From assembly GCA_002426755.1 (NCBI GenBank), contig DINI01000019.1, forward strand, positions 269,033-307,380: a DNA stretch of 38,348 nucleotides, read 5' to 3'. The position numbers and the translations under genes are program-made. The DNA comes from Flavobacteriaceae bacterium UBA5544. Lineage in GTDB: Bacteria > Bacteroidota > Bacteroidia > Flavobacteriales > Flavobacteriaceae. The notes beneath the pieces are model-generated. The model ran no database searches, was not told the origin of the DNA, and worked only from the letters and a program-made list of their open reading frames with translations. Positions 15,972 to 23,207 of the stretch are shown in pieces; position 1 is the stretch's first letter; every line of letters begins with the position of its first letter.

Positions 15972-16730
15972 ATGAACATTCCACAAGGAAAAAAGATATA
16001 CTTTGCCTCCGATAACCATTTAGGCGCACCATCATCAGAACTTTCACGTCCTCGAGAACAAAAATTTGTGGCTTGGTTGGACGAAGTGAAGCAAGATGCG
16101 GCGGCTATTTTTTTGCTTGGTGATTTGTTCGATTTTTGGTTTGAATATAAAACTGTCGTTCCAAAAGGATTTACAAGAACTTTGGGGAAACTCGCTGAAA
16201 TCAGTGATTCAGGGATTCCCATTTACTACTTTGTTGGCAACCACGATTTATGGATGCATGGTTATTTTGAAGACGAATTGAATATTCCTGTCTACCACGA
16301 ACCCAAAGAATTCACTTTTAATGATACTACTTTTTTCATTGGCCATGGTGATGGTTTAGGTCCTTATGACAAAGGGTATAAACGGATGAAAAAAGTGTTT
16401 ACCAATCCGTTCTTTAAATGGTTGTTTCGATGGTTGCATCCCGATTGGGGCGTAAAGTTGGCGCAATATATGTCTGTCAAAAACAAGTTGATTTCTGGTG
16501 ATGAGGATGCCAAATTTCTGGGTGAAGACAATGAATGGCTGGTACAATATTCCAAAAAGAAATGTGAAGAAAAACACAGAGATTATTTTGTGTTTGGTCA
16601 TCGTCATTTGCCTTTGGAAATTAAGTTAAACAACACCTCCACATACATCAACCTTGGCGATTGGATTTCATATTATACCTATGGTGTTTTTGATGGTGAA
16701 ACGTTTGAACTGAAAACGTTTAAAAAGTAA
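15972..16730 (+). CDS. lpxH: UDP-2,3-diacylglucosamine diphosphatase (LpxH-type metallophosphoesterase)
   Basis: 252 residues. Metal-binding motifs of the calcineurin-like fold occur in order: Asp14-x-His16 (FASDNHLG), GDLFDFW (Asp51), GNHD (90-92), FIGHGDG and FGHRHLP. LpxH cleaves UDP-2,3-diacylglucosamine to lipid X in lipid A synthesis at the inner membrane. The DLFDFWFEY stretch and the DKGYKRMKKVFTNPFFKWLFRWLHPDWG insertion are typical of the LpxH branch, not of general phosphoesterases. The stop is immediately followed by the convergent stop of the multihaem cytochrome. Confidence 0.88.
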   Translation: MNIPQGKKIYFASDNHLGAPSSELSRPREQKFVAWLDEVKQDAAAIFLLGDLFDFWFEYKTVVPKGFTRTLGKLAEISDSGIPIYYFVGNHDLWMHGYFEDELNIPVYHEPKEFTFNDTTFFIGHGDGLGPYDKGYKRMKKVFTNPFFKWLFRWLHPDWGVKLAQYMSVKNKLISGDEDAKFLGEDNEWLVQYSKKKCEEKHRDYFVFGHRHLPLEIKLNNTSTYINLGDWISYYTYGVFDGETFELKTFKK

Positions 16731-17942
16731 TTATTCCTTTTCTTCTTTATTATAAATACCAATTCTGTGGGTGCGCAAAGTGTAATTTGAGTACAAGGAA
16801 TCTAGCGATAGATTGAAACGAATTGCATTAGACGCTTTTTTAGGCATGTGACAATCAATGCAATTGGATTCAATCATGTTTTTTGATAACGAATTTAATT
16901 CTGATGTTGCATGTTGCACATTTCTATGGCAATTCATGCAATCCACACTATAGGAGTCTAAACTTTTTTTGTTTTGATTATGTGGGTTGTGGCAGCTCAT
17001 ACAATCCATTGTTTCACTATTGATAAAACATTTGCTTTGTGAGAGGAGTTGAAATTGATTTCCATGCACATCTATATTAAGCGTATCATGAATAGCAAAT
17101 GAGCTTCTGAAATAGTCCGTAAGAGGCTCCCCAGGTTTATAATCAAAACGTGATTTTACTTTCATTCCCTTATTCCCCGAATGACAAAGTGCGCATGCAT
17201 CAAGTCTTTGTTGTCTGCTCATGTTTTTAAAAGAGGGGATAAATTTTGCGGTTTTGATGTGGGGATTATTTTTTTGATACTCCACATGCATTTGTGCTGG
17301 TCCATGACAACGTTCACAATCGACACCAAAAACAATAGTTTTTGGGTTTATGATATCTTCGACATCCATAGACATAAAGTTTTTGTCATCAGAATTTATA
17401 TTTAACATTCTACTACTTGCATTTGAACTATGACAAGCAAAACAATCCTTAATGACCTTTCTATCAAAATAAGGCTTATCATATGGAAATCCTGGACTTG
17501 TTCCCCACTTTTTTATAGCAGCATAATATGAAATTGGAAGTTCATAAGTGTTGTTGTTATGCCAAAAAACAGAAGTTTGGGCGTTTGTTTTCCCAAAAAC
17601 AATTGACATGGGGTACGCTTTAATTTCTGCATTGTTTTTATACAGCACCTGGTAGAATTTATCCCTTCGTTTCTCCATGACTACTTTGGTGCTATCATCA
17701 TAGTAAAATACATGATTATCTTCAGAGAAATCACCAAGCACACTTTTATTAGTTGCCAAAGCAGTGGCGCCAAAATGAGAGCTTTGAAAATGAGAATCCG
17801 ATATCGTTTTATGACACTGTATACAGCTTTGCGCTCCAGCATAATCGATGCCACGCACATCTACATAAGATTCACCTTGATTGCAATTCGTAAAAATTAG
17901 TGCAGTACACAATAGTAAAAACGAACACACTTTGCTTTTCAT
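16731..17942 (-). CDS. Seven-haem c-type cytochrome lipoprotein
   Basis: 403 residues. A lipoprotein signal ends at Cys20 (ALIFTNC). Seven CxxCH sites begin at residues 40, 167, 209, 250, 314, 335 and 361 (CIQCH, CFACH, CERCH, CALCH, CMSCH, CMNCH, CIDCH). The long gap between the first and second site (about 45-165) holds a beta-rich insert. The CMSCHNPH, CMNCHR and CIDCHMP cluster resembles the DmsE/NrfB/cytochrome c554 style of packed haems. It should be membrane-anchored and periplasmic or surface-exposed and carry electrons. No menaquinol oxidase or reductase gene is adjacent, so the partner is unknown. It is convergent with lpxH and downstream of the MFS gene on the same strand, with a 98-base gap. 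Confidence 0.88.
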   Translation of the reverse strand: MKSKVCSFLLLCTALIFTNCNQGESYVDVRGIDYAGAQSCIQCHKTISDSHFQSSHFGATALATNKSVLGDFSEDNHVFYYDDSTKVVMEKRRDKFYQVLYKNNAEIKAYPMSIVFGKTNAQTSVFWHNNNTYELPISYYAAIKKWGTSPGFPYDKPYFDRKVIKDCFACHSSNASSRMLNINSDDKNFMSMDVEDIINPKTIVFGVDCERCHGPAQMHVEYQKNNPHIKTAKFIPSFKNMSRQQRLDACALCHSGNKGMKVKSRFDYKPGEPLTDYFRSSFAIHDTLNIDVHGNQFQLLSQSKCFINSETMDCMSCHNPHNQNKKSLDSYSVDCMNCHRNVQHATSELNSLSKNMIESNCIDCHMPKKASNAIRFNLSLDSLYSNYTLRTHRIGIYNKEEKE

Positions 17943-18040
17943 AGCTATAAATATACTCGTTTTACAAAAACAAATTCTTTACTTCGGATGATTAATAAAA
18001 TTATGGTTTTGTACTAAAAGTTCTGAAAACGAAAAGACTA

Positions 18041-19318
18041 TTAACCTTCTTTTTCGTGTTCCTCTATATCCTTTGTTAAATCCAGTTTTCGGAATGAAGG
18101 TGATACAATTCCCGTCGTTATGACAGTCAGCAATGTCATTGTTCCTCCAAACACCACCGCTTGGACAGTTCCCATTAATTTGGCGGTGAGACCACTTTCA
18201 AACGCGCCCAATTCATTGGAAGACCCAACAAACATAGAATTGACGGAAGAGACCCTGCCTCTCATGTGGTCGGGTGTTTTAATTTGTAAAATGGTTTGCC
18301 TTACCACCACTGAAACACCATCGGTAACGCCACTAAAGAATAATGCCACCACTGAAATCCAAAAAATGGATGAGAGACCAAAAACAATAATACAAAGGCC
18401 AAAACCGAATACGGCCGCCAACAATTTCATTCCTGCATTTTTACTGATAGGTATGTAGGCCGTGAGGATGAGCATCAAAAAAGTACCAACTGCAGGAGCT
18501 GCTCTCAATACGCCAAATCCTTCGGGTCCAACTTTGAGGATGTCTTGCGCAAACACGGGCAACAATGCCACGGCACCTCCAAAAAGAACCGCGACCATAT
18601 CCAATGTAATCGCTCCTAAAATGGCTTTGGTTTTAAACACAAATCGAATGCCTTCCTTTAAACTATCCATAATAGGTTCGCCGATTTTTGGATTCAACAC
18701 CGGTTTTTTCTTTATTCGAAACAGGACCATTAATGAGAACATGACCAATCCAAAAACAAAACATAACGTCCAATGCACACCAATCCAGTTAATAGAAAAA
18801 CCTGCAAACGCCGGTCCCAATACTGATGCCATTTGCCAAGTGGAGCTGCTCCATGTGGCGGCGTTGGGATAGGCTTTTTTCGGAACAATCAATGCGACCA
18901 ACGAAAATATGGTCGGCCCGAAGAAAGAACGTACAAATCCACCGAAAAAAACAAGGGCGTAAATACAGTACAAAATGGTTTTTGTGGACCAATCCGAAAC
19001 AATGGTTGGCCACGTCAGTAAAAACAATCCAAAGCTAATCAACGAAAATGCGGCAATACAGATGGCCAACAGATTTCGCTTTTCGCGCTGGTCGGCAATA
19101 TGACCGGCAAACAAGGACATGGAAAGCGCGGGAATGATTTCCATCAGTCCAATAACCCCTAACGATAATGGGTCTTTTGTCAAAGAATACACTTCCCATT
19201 CAATGACAATAAACTGCATGGACCATCCGAATACAAGCGCAAATCTGACTAATAAAAAAATATTGAATTCCCTGAAGCGCAGTGCGGCGTATGGGTCTTT
19301 TTTGGTAGGTTTCTCCAT
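18041..19318 (-). CDS. MFS transporter (EntS/MFS_3-like exporter)
   Basis: 425 residues with about 12 hydrophobic helices. The loop between helices 2 and 3 carries FAGHIADQREKRNLL, the MFS signature (G-x3-D-R/Q-x2-R-R/K). FREFNIFLLVRFALVFGWSMQFIVIEWEVYSLT near the N-terminus and HMRGRVSSVNSMFVGSSNELGAFESG in the second half are typical of the MFS_3 group that includes enterobactin exporter EntS. The exported compound is unknown, and no siderophore genes are nearby. It has a -7 element at 19387-19394. Confidence 0.85.
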   Translation of the reverse strand: MEKPTKKDPYAALRFREFNIFLLVRFALVFGWSMQFIVIEWEVYSLTKDPLSLGVIGLMEIIPALSMSLFAGHIADQREKRNLLAICIAAFSLISFGLFLLTWPTIVSDWSTKTILYCIYALVFFGGFVRSFFGPTIFSLVALIVPKKAYPNAATWSSSTWQMASVLGPAFAGFSINWIGVHWTLCFVFGLVMFSLMVLFRIKKKPVLNPKIGEPIMDSLKEGIRFVFKTKAILGAITLDMVAVLFGGAVALLPVFAQDILKVGPEGFGVLRAAPAVGTFLMLILTAYIPISKNAGMKLLAAVFGFGLCIIVFGLSSIFWISVVALFFSGVTDGVSVVVRQTILQIKTPDHMRGRVSSVNSMFVGSSNELGAFESGLTAKLMGTVQAVVFGGTMTLLTVITTGIVSPSFRKLDLTKDIEEHEKEG

Positions 19319-19386
19319 AATTTTAAAACCTTATATTGGATATGTTTTGAGTTGAATCCGAAAAGGTTTAATATTAAAATTCTATG

Positions 19387-19394
19387 CAAAAATA
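19387..19394 (-). promoter_or_regulatory. -7 promoter element of the MFS gene
   Basis: Reads TATTTTTG on the minus strand (perfect TAnnTTTG), predicting a leader of about 60 nt. Nothing else was seen in the 169-base gap between the MFS and recJ genes. Confidence 0.45.
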
Positions 19395-19487
19395 AGACAA
19401 GAACGGTTGCTATTTCAGATTTCAATAAAATAAATTGGAGGTAAATCCACTTTTATCAATTCGTGAAAAATGAGGTAACAATATTAA

Positions 19488-21179
19488 TTATTCTTTAATA
19501 TCCCTCAATTTCAATTGCAAACTTACATTGCCTTGCCATTCATTTTCATCAATGGAATACACCGCTTTGAAAGATTTTTGATTCGTAATCAAATCACATT
19601 TGTCACCCAGGTTAAAACCAATGGCCACGATTTTATCTGCTTTGGGTTGAGTGACTGAAATCCTTAAATGTTTATCATCTTCACCTACACATTTGCCGTA
19701 GCCAGTATCTTTTAAGTTTTCGGTCATGAAAATTGGTGTCATATTTCCTGGTCCAAACGGCGCAAATTGTTTTAGTATGCGATAAAATTTTGGTGTAATG
19801 TCTCTCAATTCGATTTGTGTATCAATTCTGATTTCAGGAGTTAAAAGAGATTTGTCAATGGTTTTTGACACTTCATCTTCAAATGCCTGTTTAAAAGCCT
19901 CATAGTTTTCAGCTTTTAATGTCAATCCAGCGGCATATTTATGGCCGCCAAATTGTTCGATGTGGTCACTACAAGCTTCTAGTGCATTATAAACATCAAA
20001 ACCAGACACGGAACGTGCCGAAGCCGCTAACTTATCACCGCTTTTTGTAAAAACCAACGTAGGTCTGTAATACGTTTCTATCAATCGAGACGCTACAATT
20101 CCGATGACGCCTTTGTGCCACGAATCATTATAAACAACCGTTGTAAAGCCGTCTTGTTCATTATTGGATTCTATTTGCAACAATGCTTCTTTGGTGATTT
20201 GTTGGTCAGCTTCTTTTCTATCTGAATTGAATAGTTCAATATCCATCGCATACTTCACTGCGAGATTAAAATCAGTTTCCGTTAACAACGTCACCGCATG
20301 ATTGCCGTGCTTCATACGTCCTGCGGCATTGATACGAGGGGCCACGATAAAAACAACATCGGTGATGGTGAGTTCTTTCTTTTTGACTTGAGCAAGAATA
20401 GCTTTGATTCCTGGTCGTGGGTTTTGATTGATGACCTGCAATCCAAAATACGCCAAGGTTCGATTCTCTCCTGTAATGGGAACAATGTCTGCGCCAATCG
20501 CCGTCGCCACCAAATCGAGATACTCTACTAAATCTTCAATGGTTTTTCCATCATTGGATGCGAGTGCTTGAATCAATTTAAAACCCACACCACACCCACA
20601 CAATTCATCATAAGGATAATCGCAATCAGTCCGTTTCGGGTCTAAAACCGCAATCGCCTTTGGCAATTCATTTCCTGGTCTGTGATGGTCGCAAATAATA
20701 AAATCAATACCTTTTTCTTTGGCATACGCTACTTTTTCGACCGCCTTTACGCCACAATCCAAAGCAATAATCAATGTAAAATCATTGTCGTGTGCAAAAT
20801 CAATTCCCATATAAGACACCCCATAACCTTCTTCATATCTATCCGGAATGTAGGTAGCAACGGCTTCAGTTCTGGTTTTTAAGTAGGACGACATCAGAGC
20901 GACGGACGAGGTACCATCCACATCATAATCGCCAAAGACCAAAATGTTTTCATTGTAGGCAATCGCTTTTTCAATACGTTCGACTGCTTTGTCCATATCT
21001 TTCATCAAGAATGGATTATGCAAATCTTCTAAACTAGGTCTGAAAAATTGTTTAGCATCATCGTAAGATTCTATACCGCGCTGAATTAGCAAAGTGCCAA
21101 CAGTCTCATCCACTTGAAGGGATTCTGACAATTGTTTGATTTTAAACGATTCTGGTTTTGGTTTAAGCGTCCAACGCAT
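19488..21179 (-). CDS. recJ: Single-stranded-DNA-specific exonuclease RecJ
   Basis: 563 residues from the ATG at 21179 (MRWTLKPKPES). An upstream TTG would overlap osmC. It degrades single-stranded DNA 5' to 3' in recombination and mismatch repair. Motifs: VFGDYDVDGTSSVAL (residues 82-89 hold DYDVDG), IALDCGVKAV, FIICDHHRPG (the DHH motif), then the DHHA1 region with GRMKHGNHAV and VSGFDVYNALEACSDHIEQFGGHKYAAGLTL, and a C-terminal OB-type domain. All expected metal ligands appear. The start codon is one base after the osmC stop, so the two are co-transcribed. Confidence 0.95.
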   Translation of the reverse strand: MRWTLKPKPESFKIKQLSESLQVDETVGTLLIQRGIESYDDAKQFFRPSLEDLHNPFLMKDMDKAVERIEKAIAYNENILVFGDYDVDGTSSVALMSSYLKTRTEAVATYIPDRYEEGYGVSYMGIDFAHDNDFTLIIALDCGVKAVEKVAYAKEKGIDFIICDHHRPGNELPKAIAVLDPKRTDCDYPYDELCGCGVGFKLIQALASNDGKTIEDLVEYLDLVATAIGADIVPITGENRTLAYFGLQVINQNPRPGIKAILAQVKKKELTITDVVFIVAPRINAAGRMKHGNHAVTLLTETDFNLAVKYAMDIELFNSDRKEADQQITKEALLQIESNNEQDGFTTVVYNDSWHKGVIGIVASRLIETYYRPTLVFTKSGDKLAASARSVSGFDVYNALEACSDHIEQFGGHKYAAGLTLKAENYEAFKQAFEDEVSKTIDKSLLTPEIRIDTQIELRDITPKFYRILKQFAPFGPGNMTPIFMTENLKDTGYGKCVGEDDKHLRISVTQPKADKIVAIGFNLGDKCDLITNQKSFKAVYSIDENEWQGNVSLQLKLRDIKE

Positions 21180-21180
21180 T

Positions 21181-21603
21181 TTATTTGTTGTGATAATGGA
21201 TTGAGGTATTGACTTTGGCAAATCTGCGGAACATTTCCATCACACCGCAATATTTTTCAATGGATAAATCGACTGCTTTTTTGATTTTTGATTCTTCTAA
21301 ATTCTCACCATAAAAATGGTATTCAACAGTTACTGTGTGGTAATATTTTGGATGTTCCTCCGTTAATTCGCCATAGGTATCCATTCTAAAATCCGATATT
21401 TTCACTTTCATTTTGTCCAAAATAGACACGACATCCAATCCCGAACAACCAGCAAGCGCAGAAAGCATCATGGCTTTTGGACGGAATCCTGAATTATGAC
21501 CGCCATGTTCTTCAGACGTATCCATAAAAAGGGTTTTTCCACTTGGGTTATCTGATTCAAATTGTGAGTTTCCTTTCCAATGAGTGACTACTTTATGGTC
21601 CAT
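21181..21603 (-). CDS. OsmC family protein
   Basis: 140 residues, the whole length an OsmC/Ohr fold. The two reactive cysteines of the family are present: Cys53 in LAGCSGLDVVSIL and Cys119 in IEKYCGVMEMF. Members reduce organic hydroperoxides; this YhfA-like form with NSGFRPKAMMLSAL is not the classical Ohr, so peroxidase activity is probable but not certain. It is the first gene of an osmC-recJ transcript, with a -7 element at 21634-21641. It is divergent from an AhpD-like gene, which suggests a shared oxidative-stress role. Confidence 0.85.
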   Translation of the reverse strand: MDHKVVTHWKGNSQFESDNPSGKTLFMDTSEEHGGHNSGFRPKAMMLSALAGCSGLDVVSILDKMKVKISDFRMDTYGELTEEHPKYYHTVTVEYHFYGENLEESKIKKAVDLSIEKYCGVMEMFRRFAKVNTSIHYHNK

Positions 21604-21633
21604 AAGTTAAGTTTTTTTCGTTTATTGTCTATT

Positions 21634-21641
21634 CAAAAATA
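21634..21641 (-). promoter_or_regulatory. -7 promoter element of osmC-recJ
   Basis: Reads TATTTTTG on the minus strand (perfect TAnnTTTG), about 30 bases before the osmC ATG. Confidence 0.45.
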
Positions 21642-21659
21642 CTACTAAAAAACAAAAAT

Positions 21660-22250
21660 ATGCCATTAGTAACACCATTATCTGCAGACCATGATTTAGA
21701 GACCAGAGAGTTGGCAGAATTCTTTAATGAGACCTTGGGATTTTGCCCAAATTCGGTGCTCACCATGCAACGTCGTCCCGCCATTAGTAAAGCATTCATC
21801 AATCTCAACAAAGCCGTGATGGCCAATGAAGGTCGCGTCACTTCGGCTCTCAAACGCATGATTGCTTGGGTCAGTAGTAATGCCACTGGGTGTCGCTATT
21901 GCCAAGCGCACGCCATCAGAGCCGCTGAACGTTATGGTGCAGCGCAAGAACAATTGGATAATATTTGGGAATACCGCACACATCCAGCATTTTCTAAAGC
22001 CGAGCGCGCCGCTTTAGATTTTAGTTTGGCCGCTTCACAAGTGCCGAATGCGGTAGATGAAGACATTAAAATTAGATTGCGAACCCATTGGAACGAAGGT
22101 GAAATTGTTGAAATGCTGGGAGTGATTTCTCTTTTTGGATATCTCAACCGCTGGAATGATTCGATGGGAACAAGTATTGAAGAAGGTGCTGTGGAAAGTG
22201 GGAATCAGTATTTGGGGAAACATGGTTGGGGGAAAGGGAAACATGGTTAA
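21660..22250 (+). CDS. Carboxymuconolactone decarboxylase / AhpD-like protein
   Basis: 196 residues, all-helical AhpD-like fold. The redox motif is Cys78-x2-Cys81-x2-His84 in NATGCRYCQAHAIRAAERYG. The N-terminal part with FFNETLGFCPNSVLTMQRRP and the second helical repeat LGVISLFGYLNRWNDSMGT match the peroxidase-related CMD family. It is probably a thiol-disulfide peroxide-detoxifying protein; the partner peroxiredoxin is not in the window. The final codons repeat a GGGAAACATGGTT word twice, encoding the KHGWGKGKHG tail. Its stop codon overlaps the hairpin repeat at 22250. Confidence 0.85.
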   Translation: MPLVTPLSADHDLETRELAEFFNETLGFCPNSVLTMQRRPAISKAFINLNKAVMANEGRVTSALKRMIAWVSSNATGCRYCQAHAIRAAERYGAAQEQLDNIWEYRTHPAFSKAERAALDFSLAASQVPNAVDEDIKIRLRTHWNEGEIVEMLGVISLFGYLNRWNDSMGTSIEEGAVESGNQYLGKHGWGKGKHG

Positions 22251-22269
22251 TTCCTGCGACGGCAGGAAT
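22250..22269 (+). repeat. Perfect 8-base-pair hairpin after the AhpD-like gene
   Basis: ATTCCTGC (22250-22257), loop GACG, GCAGGAAT (22262-22269). The last base of the stop codon is the first base of the stem. A T run follows at 22274-22280 after four unpaired bases, so it could act as a terminator. The shape also fits a short palindromic repeat of the REP type. Confidence 0.6.
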
Positions 22270-22280
22270 CTCATTTTTTT

Positions 22281-22303
22281 GCCACGAATTCACGAATGAT
22301 TTT
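22281..22303 (-). repeat. Dispersed 23-base intergenic repeat, copy B
   Basis: Exact reverse complement of 15928-15950. It lies 31 bases after the AhpD-like stop codon. Confidence 0.7.
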
Positions 22304-22630
22304 TATAAACCTTGCCAGAAATTGTGAGGTTTTTATGTGTCCTTTTAAATAATAATTCATTGTGCTAGGTTTGAATTATAATAAAGCTAATTTAATCCAT
22401 TCTTTAAATCCATGTCTTAATACTATTGATTGGACAGAGATAGATTGGCATCAAATTTATCGAATTATGGAAACATATTTAAAATTCATAGCAATAGCAG
22501 TAATTTTAAACTCAATTGGCACTCATAAAATATTGCAAATTATTTTTTAAGATTGTTATATCCTAAAGCAACGATTAAAGAAATTGAAAGTTTTCTTAAG
22601 AATACTAAAACAAAGTTCAATTTTCCAAAA
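22304..22630 (+). other. Gene-poor stretch, possible gene remnant
   Basis: No intact gene is recognised. A GTG-started frame of 62 codons (22362-22550) reads protein-like in its middle (TIDWTEIDWHQIYRIMETYLK). A second frame then reads LLYPKATIKEIESFLKNTKT and ends KFNFPKLWK with a stop at 22639-22641, just inside the end of the convergent glycosylase gene. Both are richer in ordinary residues than the surrounding AT-rich sequence would give by chance, so this may be the decayed, frameshifted 3' end of a gene. I cannot name the family. Confidence 0.3.
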
Positions 22631-23203
22631 TTATGGAAATAAGAATTTTACTTTCTGTTTCAACTCCGGCAAAACTTCTTTCTCAAACCAAGGATTCCTT
22701 GCCAGCCAAAACCGATTCCGAGGTGATGGATGAGGCAACGGAAAATAGATTGGCAAATAGTCTTGATAATTGGCAACTGTTTCTGTTAAGGTCTTTTTTG
22801 CTTTGCGTTTTAAATAATATTTCTGTGAATACATTCCAATTAAAATTACCAACTCAATATTTGGCATAAAATCCAAAAGCTTTTGATGCCATTGTGGTGC
22901 ACATTCAGGTCTAGGAGGCAAATCACCACTTTTTCCTTTTCCGGGATAACAAAATCCCATAGGCACAATGGCAAATTTGGTTTCATCATAAAATTCTTCA
23001 TCGGTGACACCTAACCATTTTCGGAGTTGTTTCCCGCTGGCGTCATCCCATGGAATTCCTGATACATGGACTTTAGTTCCTGGAGCTTGGCCAATAATAA
23101 CAATTTTTGCGCTTGGATGTGCAGACACAACAGGTTTTGGGCCATGAGGTAAATGGTCTTTGCATATAGAGCATAGTTTTATCTTCTCAAGTAAATCCTG
23201 CAT
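22631..23203 (-). CDS. Uracil-DNA glycosylase family protein
   Basis: 190 residues. The UDG-superfamily motifs are IIGQAPG (36-42) and PLPHPSPRN (156-163). Four cysteines at 11, 14, 85 and 101 have the C-x2-C...C-x15-C spacing of the 4Fe-4S clusters in family 4/5 uracil-DNA glycosylases. It would remove uracil or related damaged bases from DNA. The KVHVSGIPWDDASGKQLRKWLGV region is like the subgroup usually annotated only as UDG family, so substrate range is uncertain. The start codon lies 4 bases after the stop of the upstream oxidoreductase, so the two form an operon. Confidence 0.8.
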   Translation of the reverse strand: MQDLLEKIKLCSICKDHLPHGPKPVVSAHPSAKIVIIGQAPGTKVHVSGIPWDDASGKQLRKWLGVTDEEFYDETKFAIVPMGFCYPGKGKSGDLPPRPECAPQWHQKLLDFMPNIELVILIGMYSQKYYLKRKAKKTLTETVANYQDYLPIYFPLPHPSPRNRFWLARNPWFEKEVLPELKQKVKFLFP

Positions 23204-23207
23204 TTGT

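Noticed and set aside
18462..18872. 136-codon plus-strand frame opposite the MFS gene
   Set aside because: Antisense shadow of a membrane protein gene; Thr/Asn/Pro-rich translation with no domain.
22362..22550. 62-codon frame as an intact gene
   Set aside because: GTG start without promoter, no recognisable family, and protein-like sequence continues in another frame afterwards; kept only as a possible remnant.
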